A DNA stretch of 18,311 nucleotides, from positions 1 through 18,311 of the forward strand of contig CAZQEN010000137.1 of assembly GCA_964591605.1 (NCBI GenBank). The letters run 5' to 3'. A model generated the notes under the pieces. That model was not told the origin of the DNA. It was given only the letters and a program-made list of their open reading frames with translations, and searched no databases. Below are positions 8,030 to 15,340 of the stretch, in pieces; position 1 is the stretch's first letter; every line of letters begins with the position of its first letter. Origin of the DNA: CAYLLT01 sp964591605 (lineage in GTDB: Bacteria > Planctomycetota > Phycisphaerae > UBA1845 > PWPN01). The position numbers and the translations under genes were made by a program.

Positions 8030-8376
8030 GGAATTACCCTGCCCCGGCGGGGGCGTGTTCGCCCAAGAATACCATAGGGATGCTGGCCCCTGCTAATCAG
8101 ATACGTCCCGGCCCGGTCCGGTCACACCCACCCAGTCAGCGTCCATCCCCCACTGCGGCGGCCCCACGTGTCATATGTGTCGGCAGAATAACGGCTTGTG
8201 GATCAACCCCCCTGCCACGCCGCAAGCCACCCTCCCTCCTCGCCTCTGCGTCCGAAGCGCCAGCGAGGGATCAGGCCCACGCGAATCCGTAAACGAACTC
8301 CACTCCTCACCAGGAAGATAGACGCCCCGCAGGGCCCCTTTCTGACGCCCAACCGTCCAACCGTCTCAAAAAGTCT
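8030..8376. other. Divergent intergenic region
   Basis: Separates the divergent DsbD-type and pseudopilin-like genes. It holds one degenerate copy of the 23-base direct repeat (TCCGAAGCGCCAGCGAGGGA, 8251-8270). No open frame here has a credible start. The promoter of the minus-strand gene should lie at its left end, but I see no convincing -35/-10 pair. Confidence 0.5.
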
Positions 8377-8406
8377 TTGACAGGTTTTGTATAACATCGC
8401 TATCAT
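8377..8406 (+). promoter_or_regulatory. Sigma70-type promoter of pseudopilin-like gene
   Basis: A consensus -35 TTGACA (8377-8382) is followed after 18 bases by TATCAT (8401-8406). A TATAAC at 8390-8395 is too close to pair with this -35. The start codon at 8470 is about 63 bases downstream of the -10. Confidence 0.6.
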
Positions 8407-8469
8407 CGTGGAAGCACAGGCGAGTGTCTCCTCTTCGCCTGAACGTGTTCGGGCCTGACAGGAACCCTC

Positions 8470-9351
8470 ATGAGAAAAGCGCGTAACTCCAAGTGCGATC
8501 GAGCCTTCACGCTGATTGAAGTGCTGGTGGTGGTGGCGATTCTCGCCCTGCTGGTCTCCATCCTCCTCCCGTCGTTGGCCCGTGCCCGCGAACAGGCCCG
8601 GCGGACCATGTGCGCCCAGCAACTCCAGGAGGCCGGACACGCGATCCACCTGTACACCTTCGACCATCGCGAGTCGCTGCCCGGTCCGGTCCATGCCGCC
8701 GTCGAGCTCGAAACGCACAATCTATCTTCCTCCGGCGAATACGACGGCTGGCACATCACCGCCTTCATCCGCGAGTACTACTCCGAACGCGGCCTCAAAA
8801 ACCGCGGCAAGGTGACCGATCAGGTCATGAGCTGCCCCACCGCCGTCTCACTGTCCAGCGAGAAGCTGGCGAACACATGGGGCGCATCCGATCCCCATCG
8901 TCGCTTCTCCTACACGCTCAACAATTTCCTCAAAAACTACAGCCCGAGCATCCTCTGGGGCACCGATCCGCCCTGGTACTTCGGCTATCCCGACCAGTAC
9001 TGGATGAACGCACCTCCCCCCTTCCGGGTTCAGAACCCGCTGCCCGCCAACGGCAAGTTCGCCCTGCCCAAGAAGATCTCCAGCATCAATCAGCACGCCC
9101 GCGAGTGGGCGATGGCCGATGCCTTCACCTACTACACCATCAGTGGGGGAACCGCGAGCCCCGCCCCGCTGCCGCTCCGGACGGGCATGAAAGACGGCCA
9201 GTGGCGCTACGGCACCTACCAGCTCTACGCCTGGGCTGCCAGCGTCAACCTGCCCGACAAACCGTACCATTCCGGCGGGCTCAACCAGCTCTGTTTCGAC
9301 GGTCACGTCGAATACCAGCGGATCTGGCGCGGCACCATCAACGGCAAGTAG
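8470..9351 (+). CDS. Pseudopilin-like protein, planctomycete H-x9-DG type
   Basis: Protein of 293 residues. Seen: a short basic leader MRKARNSKCDRA, then FTLIEVLVVVAILALLVSIL (about residues 13-32) and LLPSLARAREQARRTMCAQQ, which is a prepilin leader plus single membrane helix, with Ala at the -1 cleavage position. The C-terminus HSGGLNQLCFDGHVEYQRIW matches the H-x9-DG motif exactly. The large middle domain (about 60-270) is rich in Trp and Tyr and resembles no enzyme I recognise. Family knowledge: these are processed by prepilin peptidase and are abundant in planctomycetes, where their role is mostly unknown. AGGA lies 7 bases before the ATG, and there is a good promoter at 8377. It is a paralogue of the gene at 1-820. 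It stands alone, with no secretion machinery genes nearby. Confidence 0.92.
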   Translation: MRKARNSKCDRAFTLIEVLVVVAILALLVSILLPSLARAREQARRTMCAQQLQEAGHAIHLYTFDHRESLPGPVHAAVELETHNLSSSGEYDGWHITAFIREYYSERGLKNRGKVTDQVMSCPTAVSLSSEKLANTWGASDPHRRFSYTLNNFLKNYSPSILWGTDPPWYFGYPDQYWMNAPPPFRVQNPLPANGKFALPKKISSINQHAREWAMADAFTYYTISGGTASPAPLPLRTGMKDGQWRYGTYQLYAWAASVNLPDKPYHSGGLNQLCFDGHVEYQRIWRGTINGK

Positions 9352-9414
9352 CCGCCGGTGTTCCGCTCCTTTTCTCCCTCATCGTCTGGCATATGCTCCG
9401 GGCAGCGCCCACCG

Positions 9415-9583
9415 CTTGTGGTGCAGGCGTCTCGCCTGCTCGTGGCGCAGCCGTCCCGCCCCTTGTGGTGCAGGCGTCTCGCCTGCACGTGGCGCAGCCG
9501 TCTCGCCCCTTGTGGTGCAGGCGTCTCGCCTGCACGTGGTGCAGCCGTCTCGCCCCTTGTGGTGCAGGCGTCTCGCCTGCACG
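9415..9583. repeat. 47-bp tandem repeat array of palindromes
   Basis: CTTGTGGTGCAGGCGTCTCG starts at 9415, 9462, 9509 and 9556, an exact 47-base period. Each unit has a perfect 8-bp hairpin, GTGCAGGC-GTCTC-GCCTGCAC (the first copy carries one change, GCCTGCTC), followed by a half-unit such as GTGGCGCAGCCGTCTCGCC. The array follows the pseudopilin-like gene, whose stop is at 9349-9351. Long frames crossing it are artefacts of the repeat. It is related to the array at 16281. It is not a CRISPR, because the material between hairpins is repeated too. Confidence 0.85.
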
Positions 9584-9625
9584 CCACGACGAATCTCACC
9601 TCCGCGGACACGAGCACCCGAGCCC

Positions 9626-9673
9626 TTTCCCACCTTCTCACTTTCCCACCTTCTCACTTTCTCACCTTCTCAG
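9626..9673. repeat. Three 16-bp pyrimidine-rich tandem repeats
   Basis: TTTCCCACCTTCTCAC at 9626-9641 and 9642-9657, then TTTCTCACCTTCTCAG at 9658-9673. The plus strand has almost no purines except A. No function is evident; it is a simple-sequence repeat upstream of the glycosyltransferase gene. Confidence 0.75.
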
Positions 9674-9884
9674 CCATCCCGCCCGCACGTGCCCCGGCGC
9701 ACCTGGAAGACCGCTCCACCACAACGTTGGCCGTCATTCTCGAAGGGAAAGTCCCACGCCGCTCCCTCAGCAAGCCTGAGCATTCATGCGTCGGTCGAGT
9801 TCGGCAGTATGATGAACCGGCCGTCGCGCCGCCGCACCGCCGGATGTGCCGGGGCAGATGGGGCGGCGACAAGGCAACCAGCCC

Positions 9885-11474
9885 ATGGCCAGACAACCGC
9901 ACGCTTCTTCCCGATACCGCCCCGTCCGGATCGCCGCCCTCACCCTCTGCCTCCTCCAGACCCTCTACGCCGCCGCCTTCATCTACCGCACCAGCTTCAT
10001 CGTCGAAGGCCGGCGCTACTTCTGCCTCTTCGACGATGCCATGATCTCCATGCGCTACGCCGACAACTGGGCCCGCGGCCACGGCCTGGTCTGGAACCCC
10101 GGCGAGCGCGTCGAAGGCTACACCAACTTCGCCTGGACCCTGCTCATGGGCCTGGTCCACCTGCTGCCCCTCTCGCCAGGCCGACTTTGCCTGGCCCTTC
10201 AACTGATCGGGATCCCCGTGCTCTGGTTGAACCTGGTCGCCGTTCTGCATCTGGCGCGATCGGTGCGTCTCGTGCCGCTGGCGGCCGTGGGCGCCGCTGC
10301 GCTGACCGGTTTCTTCTACAGCCTTGTCCACTTCACGCTGACGGGCATGGAGACCGGGCTTCTCGCGGCCATAGTGACCCTGGCAGCGGCCGACGCGATC
10401 TCGACGCTGCGCACCGGCCGCCACGCGTTGCGCGCATCCGTCTGGTTGACGCTGGCAATGCTGCTGCGGCCGGACGCAGCCATCTTCGTCGTGCTCATCG
10501 CCCCGGTGTTGCTGATCCGGGCCGGCCGGTCACGCGCTGCAGCCCTCGCCGGTGTGGCGACGCTGGTATTCGTCGTCGCGGTCCACGTGCTCTGGCGGCA
10601 CCACTACTACGGCCAGTGGCTGCCGAACACGTATTATCTCAAGGCGACCGGATGGCCGCTGGCAGATCGGTTCTGGCCCGGCTTCACCCAATCGGCGCGG
10701 ACGGCCATCTGGCTGTCGCCCGTGATGGTTCTGGCCCTGAGCAGCCTGCTGCTGCGTGCCCGACTCGACCGGCTGCTGCTGGCGACAATGTTCTGCGTGG
10801 CGGTGGCATACCAGTGGTACGTCGGTGGCGATGCCTGGCCCAGAGACCGCATGGTCATTCCCGCCATCCCCGCGCTGTTCGTGCTCGCAGCCGACGGCAC
10901 GGTGCGGGTCGCCAGGGGCCTTGCGGACGGACGCCTCGGCAGAACCTGCTGGATTGCCGCGTGCCTGACCGCCTGTTTTCTGATTCCCAACGCCCGTTAC
11001 ACGCGGGAGGCACTTTTCATCATCGCACCCCATGGGACGCTGCAGAATCGCGAGAACGTTCGATATCTACTCGCCGTGGAACGAACCCTGCGACCGGAGG
11101 GCACACTGGCCGTCGGCTTCGCGGGAACCGTTCCCTACCTCACGCGCCGGCACTGTTACGATCTGTTTGGAAAGTGTGACCCGTACATCGCCCGGCTCCC
11201 GGCGCATCCGGAGGTGGCGCGGTCGGGGCACAACAAGTTCGACCTGCGCTATACGGTGACGCAGCAGCGGCCCGACGCACTCATTCACGGCCTGGCCACG
11301 TCCCTCCCCGAGTTCACCGCGGCGTATCTGCCCGCACTGGTCACAGTGGACGGGCACGACTGTCTCATCTGCTTCCGCAGACAAAGCCCCGGACGGCAGG
11401 GAGGTCGGCCGATTTCGTGGATGGAGGCCGCAGTGCAGCTTGAGGAGCTGCATCGCACCGTGGAAGGTCGATAG
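9885..11474 (+). CDS. GT-C family polyprenyl-phosphate-dependent membrane glycosyltransferase
   Basis: Integral membrane protein of 529 residues with about ten hydrophobic segments; the first is at about residues 16-34. Seen: the catalytic-loop motif FDDAMISMRYADN (about 49-61) with the paired Asp typical of GT-C enzymes, then GLVWNPGERVEGYTN (67-81), TGMETGL (153-159), LLRPDA (193-198), YYGQWLPNTYYLK (241-253), YVGGDAW (312-318), and a soluble C-terminal part with YDLFGKCDPYIAR (425-437) and GHNKFDLRY. This order matches AftB-like glycosyltransferases, which add sugars from lipid-phosphate donors on the outer face of the cytoplasmic membrane; donor and acceptor cannot be read. Start: the ATG at 9885 has AAGG upstream; an in-frame GTG at 9846 and ATG at 9858 are possible. 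It is a single-gene unit converging on the RNA candidate that ends about 25 bases downstream. Confidence 0.85.
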   Translation: MARQPHASSRYRPVRIAALTLCLLQTLYAAAFIYRTSFIVEGRRYFCLFDDAMISMRYADNWARGHGLVWNPGERVEGYTNFAWTLLMGLVHLLPLSPGRLCLALQLIGIPVLWLNLVAVLHLARSVRLVPLAAVGAAALTGFFYSLVHFTLTGMETGLLAAIVTLAAADAISTLRTGRHALRASVWLTLAMLLRPDAAIFVVLIAPVLLIRAGRSRAAALAGVATLVFVVAVHVLWRHHYYGQWLPNTYYLKATGWPLADRFWPGFTQSARTAIWLSPVMVLALSSLLLRARLDRLLLATMFCVAVAYQWYVGGDAWPRDRMVIPAIPALFVLAADGTVRVARGLADGRLGRTCWIAACLTACFLIPNARYTREALFIIAPHGTLQNRENVRYLLAVERTLRPEGTLAVGFAGTVPYLTRRHCYDLFGKCDPYIARLPAHPEVARSGHNKFDLRYTVTQQRPDALIHGLATSLPEFTAAYLPALVTVDGHDCLICFRRQSPGRQGGRPISWMEAAVQLEELHRTVEGR

Positions 11475-11499
11475 GCGCTGACCGCCGCGGCAGGCGCGC

Positions 11500-11574
11500 A
11501 AAAAAAGCGACGCGGAGACGATGCTTACACGCCCTTCAGAGTCTTCGGTATGGTTGCTCGAACCTCGACGTCGC
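11500..11574 (-). terminator. Closing stem and T-run at 3' end of the RNA candidate
   Basis: On the minus strand GCGACG (11574-11569) can pair with CGTCGC (11512-11507), immediately followed by seven T (11506-11500). An inner pair GAAGAC/GTCTCC supports the fold. The long loop makes this a less classic rho-independent terminator, but the T run on the minus side agrees with the strand indicated by the G-U pairs. Confidence 0.5.
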
Positions 11575-12557
11575 CGCCTCGGTTCGTCCTCTTTTGGGTT
11601 GGCTGCTCGTCCAGAGTCATCGCTCACTCAGGTATCGCCGTCATGGGTTTGGCGATCCCACTGTGCCGTTGAGCCTTCTCTCGGCTGTGTGGTCTTCCCT
11701 GAGCGAACGACACTGGCCACATTTAAGCGACACAGCGAAATCCACTCGTCGAGCTTGGCCTCCCTGAGAGTTTCACCCAACCAGACCTAGTCCGGCGGCC
11801 GCAGCCGCTGAACTCCTCTCATGGGCTTTGCTTCCCTACAGCACTTACAGGGCTCGAAGGTCCACTCATCGCGGGCTTTCGCCTGCCCGCTTCGTTCCGC
11901 CTTCAGGGTTTGGCTACCCTCTTGACGGCTTACTCCCTTCGTAACCCGCGCCGGTCTTGTTTCATACCGGCAGCGCTCCTGGGATTCGCCCTTCGGAGCT
12001 TTCTCCTCCCGGATGGTATCCGGACCGTTTCCGGCCGGAAGAACCCACCTACCGTTTCGCTCACCCGTATACCTTCGCACCCGAAAGTGCGAGGGCCGGC
12101 TTGATGAGCCGCGGTTCCTGGGCTTTGACCCACCCGGCGAGTCCCTGGCAGTCAGGCGTGTGGTTAGCACACCGACCGCTGGATGCTCCCGTGGGCTTGA
12201 CCCTTCCAAGGTTCCCGACGAAAGCCTTGACCGGGATTTCGCCCGATCTCCTCTCACGCGCTTCCCCGGTTCGGCTTACGCCTCACCGCCGGCGCCCCAG
12301 AGTATCGATCAGCTTCCGCCTCGCCTCCTCCGCCCCAGCGAGCAAGCCCGCTCGGGTAAGGGTGAGGCACCTTCTGAGGGTTTCTGCACCGGGCCGCTCC
12401 CGATCATTCGAATCCGCCTGTCTCCCGGGCTATGTGTTCACCTCACGCCGCGCCGCACATTACTGCCGACTGCCGACGCTCTTTGGGAAACCTGCGAATC
12501 CTACCGGAGTTGTCAGGACCGACCGGAGGTGCTAAGCATCGCGACCTCCACGTCGCG
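11500..12557 (-). ncRNA. Candidate large structured non-coding RNA, class unknown
   Basis: About 1.06 kb with no believable protein: the longest frames are short, Arg/Ser/Gly-rich, and lack ribosome binding sites. The minus strand folds into many helices. Strand-specific ones: a 15-bp helix TGTCGTTCGCTCAGG (plus 11698-11712) with CCTGAGTGAGCGATG (11618-11632), containing four G-U pairs; a 7-bp hairpin GATCGGG-CGAAAT-CCCGGTC (12229-12248) with one G-U; and a 7-bp hairpin at 11834-11852 with two G-U. On the plus strand these would be A-C mismatches. Strand-neutral hairpins: 11634-11656, 11871-11890, 11950-11971, 12009-12023, 12075-12092, 12158-12172, 12339-12354, 12540-12557. It starts after a plausible promoter (12563-12591) and ends at a stem plus T7 (11500-11574). 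I recognise no RNase P, tmRNA, SRP, rRNA or group II domain V motif. Alternatives: a diverged ORF-less group II intron, or a large RNA of the OLE/ROOL/GOLLD kind. Boundaries are estimates. Confidence 0.6.
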
Positions 12558-12562
12558 TCTCT

Positions 12563-12591
12563 AATCTACACCACGATTCCGAACGCTGCAA
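12563..12591 (-). promoter_or_regulatory. Candidate promoter of the RNA gene
   Basis: On the minus strand TTGCAG (12591-12586) is followed after 17 bases by TAGATT (12568-12563). The predicted start is near 12555-12557, where the 6-bp hairpin CGCGAC-GTGGAG-GTCGCG begins. Matches to consensus are partial (3/6 and 4/6). Confidence 0.4.
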
Positions 12592-12648
12592 ATGGATTCT
12601 CGCTCGCATCAACAATTCACAGGGGGTCCCGGCGGTGGACAACTTTTC

Positions 12649-12674
12649 CCCGGCAAGACGTAAGTCTTGCCGGG
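12649..12674. repeat. Perfect 11-bp palindrome with GTAA loop
   Basis: CCCGGCAAGAC (12649-12659), loop GTAA, GTCTTGCCGGG (12664-12674). On the plus strand the loop is a GNRA tetraloop. No T run follows on either side, so it is probably a REP-type palindrome and not a terminator. The rest of the 12592-12970 gap before pyruvate kinase shows no gene. Confidence 0.65.
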
Positions 12675-12970
12675 ACGAAGCCGTGCAGCTGATCCGTAAA
12701 ACTTGAGAAGAAATCTCGCAAATCCGTCGACGCCCCGTTGTTCACATCTTTTTCCCGCCCCGTCGCCGGGATTGCGGTCTTCCCTGAACCTCACCGCCCC
12801 TGCCCCGATCTTCACACGAGGCAGTGGCCCTGCCTGACCACGCCCCACCTCGCCGCCTCCCTTTCATTCTTCGCGTTCCTGCTGTATCACTCGGTCTGAA
12901 GCTCCGGACGCCGTATCCTGCCCCAGCGTCAGGAAATCGAGGTCCAGGCCCCCTCGGAAGGCACCGCAAC

Positions 12971-14425
12971 ATGAATCCTCCAACCCTGTCCGTGTCCGAC
13001 CGCCCCATCCACACCAAAATCGTCGCCACCATCGGCCCCGCCTGCCGCTCCGACGACATGCTCGCCCAGCTCATCACCGCCGGCGTCGAGGTCTTCCGCA
13101 TCAACACCGCGCACGGCACGCGTGCAGAGCACCAGGCCGCCCTCGACGCCGTCCGGCGGGTGTCCGAGCAGCTCCAGAACGTCACCGCCGTGCTCGTCGA
13201 CCTCGCCGGCCCCAAAATTCGCCTCGGCGAACTGCCCGGCGGGCGGTTCGAATGCGTCCGCGGGGCCTCCCTGACCTTCGTGAAGGGCGAGCGCTCGGAC
13301 TCTCCGGGCGAACTCACGACGAGCTATCCGACCCTCGTGGATGAGCTTCGTCCGGGCGACCGCATCATGCTCGCGGACGGCACCGTCGCCCTCGAAGTCG
13401 AAACCGTCTCCGACGGCCGCGCCCGGTGCCGCATCCTGCAGAGCGGGACGGTGCGGAGCCGACAGGGCGTCAATCTCCCCGGCGTCAAGCTGAGCGTCCC
13501 GGCCATGACCCCCGAGGACCGCGACAACGCCCTCTGGGCCGCCCGCGCCGGCGCCGATTTCCTGAGCCTCAGCTTCGTGCGTCACCCCGACGACATCCGC
13601 TCGCTGCGCGGCCTGATCAACCAGGAACAGGCCGCCGCGCACATCGTCGCGAAAATCGAGAAGCCCGAGGCCCTCGAACATCTCGAGAGCATTGTCCAGG
13701 AGGCCGACGCCGTCATGGTGGCCCGCGGCGACCTGGGCGTCGAAGTCGACATCGCCCAGTTGCCGGTCATCCAGAAGCGCATCATCTCGGTCTGCAACCG
13801 CATGCGCCGCCCCGTCATCGTGGCCACGCAGATGCTCGACAGCATGCATCACTCGCGCATCCCCACCCGCGCCGAAGCGACCGACGTGGCCGCCGCCATC
13901 GTCAGCGGCGCCGATGCCTGCATGCTCTCGGGCGAAACCGCCGTCGGCCAGTATCCCCGCGAGGCGGTTGAGATGATGCGCCGCATCGCCCTCGCCACCG
14001 AAGAGGCATCCGACCTGTCCGCCGCGGCTCGCGGCATCGCCGGTCCACCCGTGCCGGGCTCCAACCCCCTCACGGAGTCCGTCGCTTCGCACGCCGGCTG
14101 CCTGGCCCGCGAGCTGGGCGCCAGACTGATGGTGGTCGTCACCCGCACCGGCCAGGCCGCCCGCAGCCTCTCCGCCTGCCGCCTGCGCATCCCCACCATC
14201 GGCGTCAGCGAATCCGACGCCACCCTCCGCCAGCTCTGCCTCTCCTGGGGGGTAATCCCCATGCGAGCCCCCGCCACCGCCAGCCCCCAGGAGGCCCTCC
14301 GCTGGGCCATCGACCGCGGCCGCACCCGGGGCCAGCTCCACCCCGGCGACCGCGTCGTCATCCTCGGCGGCACCGGCCTCAAATCCAGCCGCCACAACGC
14401 CGTCGTCGTCCACGAAGTCGAATGA
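12971..14425 (+). CDS. pyk: Pyruvate kinase
   Basis: Converts phosphoenolpyruvate and ADP to pyruvate and ATP in glycolysis; cytoplasmic, normally a tetramer. The 484 residues match the usual 470-480. Seen: N-terminal HTKIVATIGPAC (14-25) and FRINTAHGT (42-50); the B-domain region about 86-180; the active-site segment HIVAKIEKPEAL (224-235) with the catalytic Lys at 228 and acidic metal ligand Glu at 230; ARGDLGVEV (251-259); VIVATQMLDSM (282-292); SGETAVGQYP (320-329); and a full C-terminal domain. The segment VDLAGPKIRLG (76-86) has Leu, Ala, Lys and Leu where rabbit enzyme residues 113, 114, 117 and 120 lie, and the potassium ligand Ser of the N-x-S-H motif is Ala; this is the pattern of potassium-independent enzymes. 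Start: ATG at 12971 with GGAAGG about 9 bases upstream; the frame is open further left, but that sequence is unrelated. Monocistronic. Confidence 0.97.
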   Translation: MNPPTLSVSDRPIHTKIVATIGPACRSDDMLAQLITAGVEVFRINTAHGTRAEHQAALDAVRRVSEQLQNVTAVLVDLAGPKIRLGELPGGRFECVRGASLTFVKGERSDSPGELTTSYPTLVDELRPGDRIMLADGTVALEVETVSDGRARCRILQSGTVRSRQGVNLPGVKLSVPAMTPEDRDNALWAARAGADFLSLSFVRHPDDIRSLRGLINQEQAAAHIVAKIEKPEALEHLESIVQEADAVMVARGDLGVEVDIAQLPVIQKRIISVCNRMRRPVIVATQMLDSMHHSRIPTRAEATDVAAAIVSGADACMLSGETAVGQYPREAVEMMRRIALATEEASDLSAAARGIAGPPVPGSNPLTESVASHAGCLARELGARLMVVVTRTGQAARSLSACRLRIPTIGVSESDATLRQLCLSWGVIPMRAPATASPQEALRWAIDRGRTRGQLHPGDRVVILGGTGLKSSRHNAVVVHEVE

Positions 14426-14500
14426 CCGCCCGCCGACGCGTCGATGACAGCCTCCGCCCGCACCATGGGTGCATCCGAAATACAGGGGCGTGTCTCCCGG

Positions 14501-14591
14501 GTGGCATGGGCAGCTTCGGCTTCGCTGAGCGAAGCCGAAGCTGCCCGTGTGGGCCTCCCCACGGGTCCCGGCGCGCCGGGACCCATGCCAC
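14501..14591. repeat. Cloverleaf-like palindromic repeat element
   Basis: The outer stem GTGGCATGGG (14501-14510) with CCCATGCCAC (14582-14591) is perfect over 10 bp. Between the arms are three hairpins: an 18-bp perfect stem (14508-14525 with 14529-14546, loop TGA, sharing three bases with the outer arm), a 5-bp stem GTGGG/CCCAC (14549-14562), and a 22-base perfect palindrome centred on GGCGCGCC (14563-14584). The opening and the GGCGCGCC palindrome recur at 1065-1195. It lies in the 368-bp gap between pyk and rpsG. The hairpins have no T run. The rest of that gap shows only a TATAAG word at 14726 that might be an rpsG -10. Confidence 0.8.
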
Positions 14592-14793
14592 TCGTCTGCC
14601 ACTGAGCTCCGGATGCACCCCCGCACCATGCACCCGACCCGCCCTCCTTGCTTTCCCGCCGGCCTGACACCATAATACTGGGCTCCGCGCCGCCGGGTTG
14701 CATGCGAATCGGCGCGGCTGACCGATATAAGCCCTTGGAATAAAGCAGGTTATGATCCGGCCCGTACGGCCGGCGCAAAGAGGCATACGACGA

Positions 14794-15270
14794 ATGGCAT
14801 TCAAGAAGTGGACCCGATCCGAGGATCAACTGCGGCCGGACCCGCGCTACAACAGCCGGCTGGCCTCCAAATTCATCAATTGCCTGATGTACGACGGCAA
14901 GAAGGCCGTCGCGACGCGCGTCTTCTATGACGCCATGGAAATCATCTCCAAGAAGATGAAGGACGTGAAACCCATCGAGGTCTTCGAGACCGCCCTCCAG
15001 AACGTCCGACCCAACATCGAAGTCCGCAGCAAGCGAGTCGGCGGCTCCAACTACCAGGTCCCGATCCCTGTGAACAAGAAACGCCAGCAGTCGCTCGCGA
15101 TCCGCTGGATCCTCGAGGCCGCCCGCTCCCGCAAGGGCAAGGGCACGCCCGCCAGCATCGCCCAGGAACTCATGGACGCCTTCCGCCGTGAGGGCGCCGC
15201 CATGACCACCCGCGACAACGTGCACCGCATGGCCGAGGCCAACAAGGCGTTCTCCCACTTCGCCTGGTAA
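14794..15270 (+). CDS. rpsG: 30S ribosomal protein S7
   Basis: Primary 16S rRNA-binding protein that nucleates assembly of the 30S head, near the E site. The 158 residues match the usual 156-158. Seen: DPRYNSRLASKFINCLMYDGKKAVATRVFYDAM (about 17-49), the family core ALQNVRPNIEVRSKRVGGSNYQVP (69-92), RRWI-like RWILEAARSRKGK, and the C-terminal EGAAMTTRDNVHRMAEANKAFSHF. Start: the ATG at 14794 gives the normal MAFKKW N-terminus, with AAAGAGG about 10 bases upstream; an in-frame ATG at 14752 would add 14 unrelated residues. In most bacteria rpsG sits between rpsL and fusA; here neither is adjacent. It is followed 30 bases after the stop by a strong terminator, so it is a single-gene unit. Confidence 0.97.
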   Translation: MAFKKWTRSEDQLRPDPRYNSRLASKFINCLMYDGKKAVATRVFYDAMEIISKKMKDVKPIEVFETALQNVRPNIEVRSKRVGGSNYQVPIPVNKKRQQSLAIRWILEAARSRKGKGTPASIAQELMDAFRREGAAMTTRDNVHRMAEANKAFSHFAW

Positions 15271-15300
15271 CCGCCCGCGTGACCTGCGACGAAGGCAATC

Positions 15301-15336
15301 GCGACCCGTGCTCCCACAGCGCGGGTCGCTGCTTTT
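15301..15336 (+). terminator. Rho-independent terminator of rpsG
   Basis: GCGACCCG (15301-15308) pairs perfectly with CGGGTCGC (15322-15329), followed by TGCTTTT. It lies between the convergent rpsG and hydrolase genes and, as a hairpin, could also affect the minus strand, whose gene ends 5 bases to the right. Confidence 0.8.
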
Positions 15337-15340
15337 GGGG

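Noticed and set aside
4754..8077. Very long plus-strand open frame (1107 codons) opposite the DsbD-type and nucleoside hydrolase genes
   Set aside because: It is extremely rich in Arg, His, Pro and Gln, has no ribosome binding site or domain, and lies antisense to two genes with intact motifs. It arises from the high GC content at third codon positions.
9415..9583. Possible CRISPR array
   Set aside because: The repeat and the intervening sequence are both conserved, the period is exact with no unique spacers, and no cas genes are near. The same applies to 16281-16450.
9416..11179. Plus-strand open frame of 587 codons starting in the 47-bp array
   Set aside because: It begins in repeats and then overlaps the glycosyltransferase gene in another frame; composition is Arg/Pro-rich without family resemblance.
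11787..12257. Minus-strand frame of 156 codons inside the RNA candidate
   Set aside because: GTG start without ribosome binding site; Arg/Ser/Gly/Glu-rich composition with no domain; its sequence is explained by the hairpins.
12405..12416. T-loop-like ATTCGAATCC suggesting a tRNA
   Set aside because: No matching acceptor, D-arm or anticodon arm at the right distances on either strand.
11475..12600. Group II intron, RNase P RNA, tmRNA or rRNA fragment
   Set aside because: I looked for a domain V-like GAGC...GUUC hairpin, GUGCG 5' end, GAGGAAAGUCCGG, tmRNA ends and universal 16S/23S words on both strands and found none. A diverged member cannot be excluded by eye.
12929..14629. Minus-strand open frame of 566 codons over pyk
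   Set aside because: Gly/Asp/Ala-rich shadow of pyruvate kinase; no motif or start signal.
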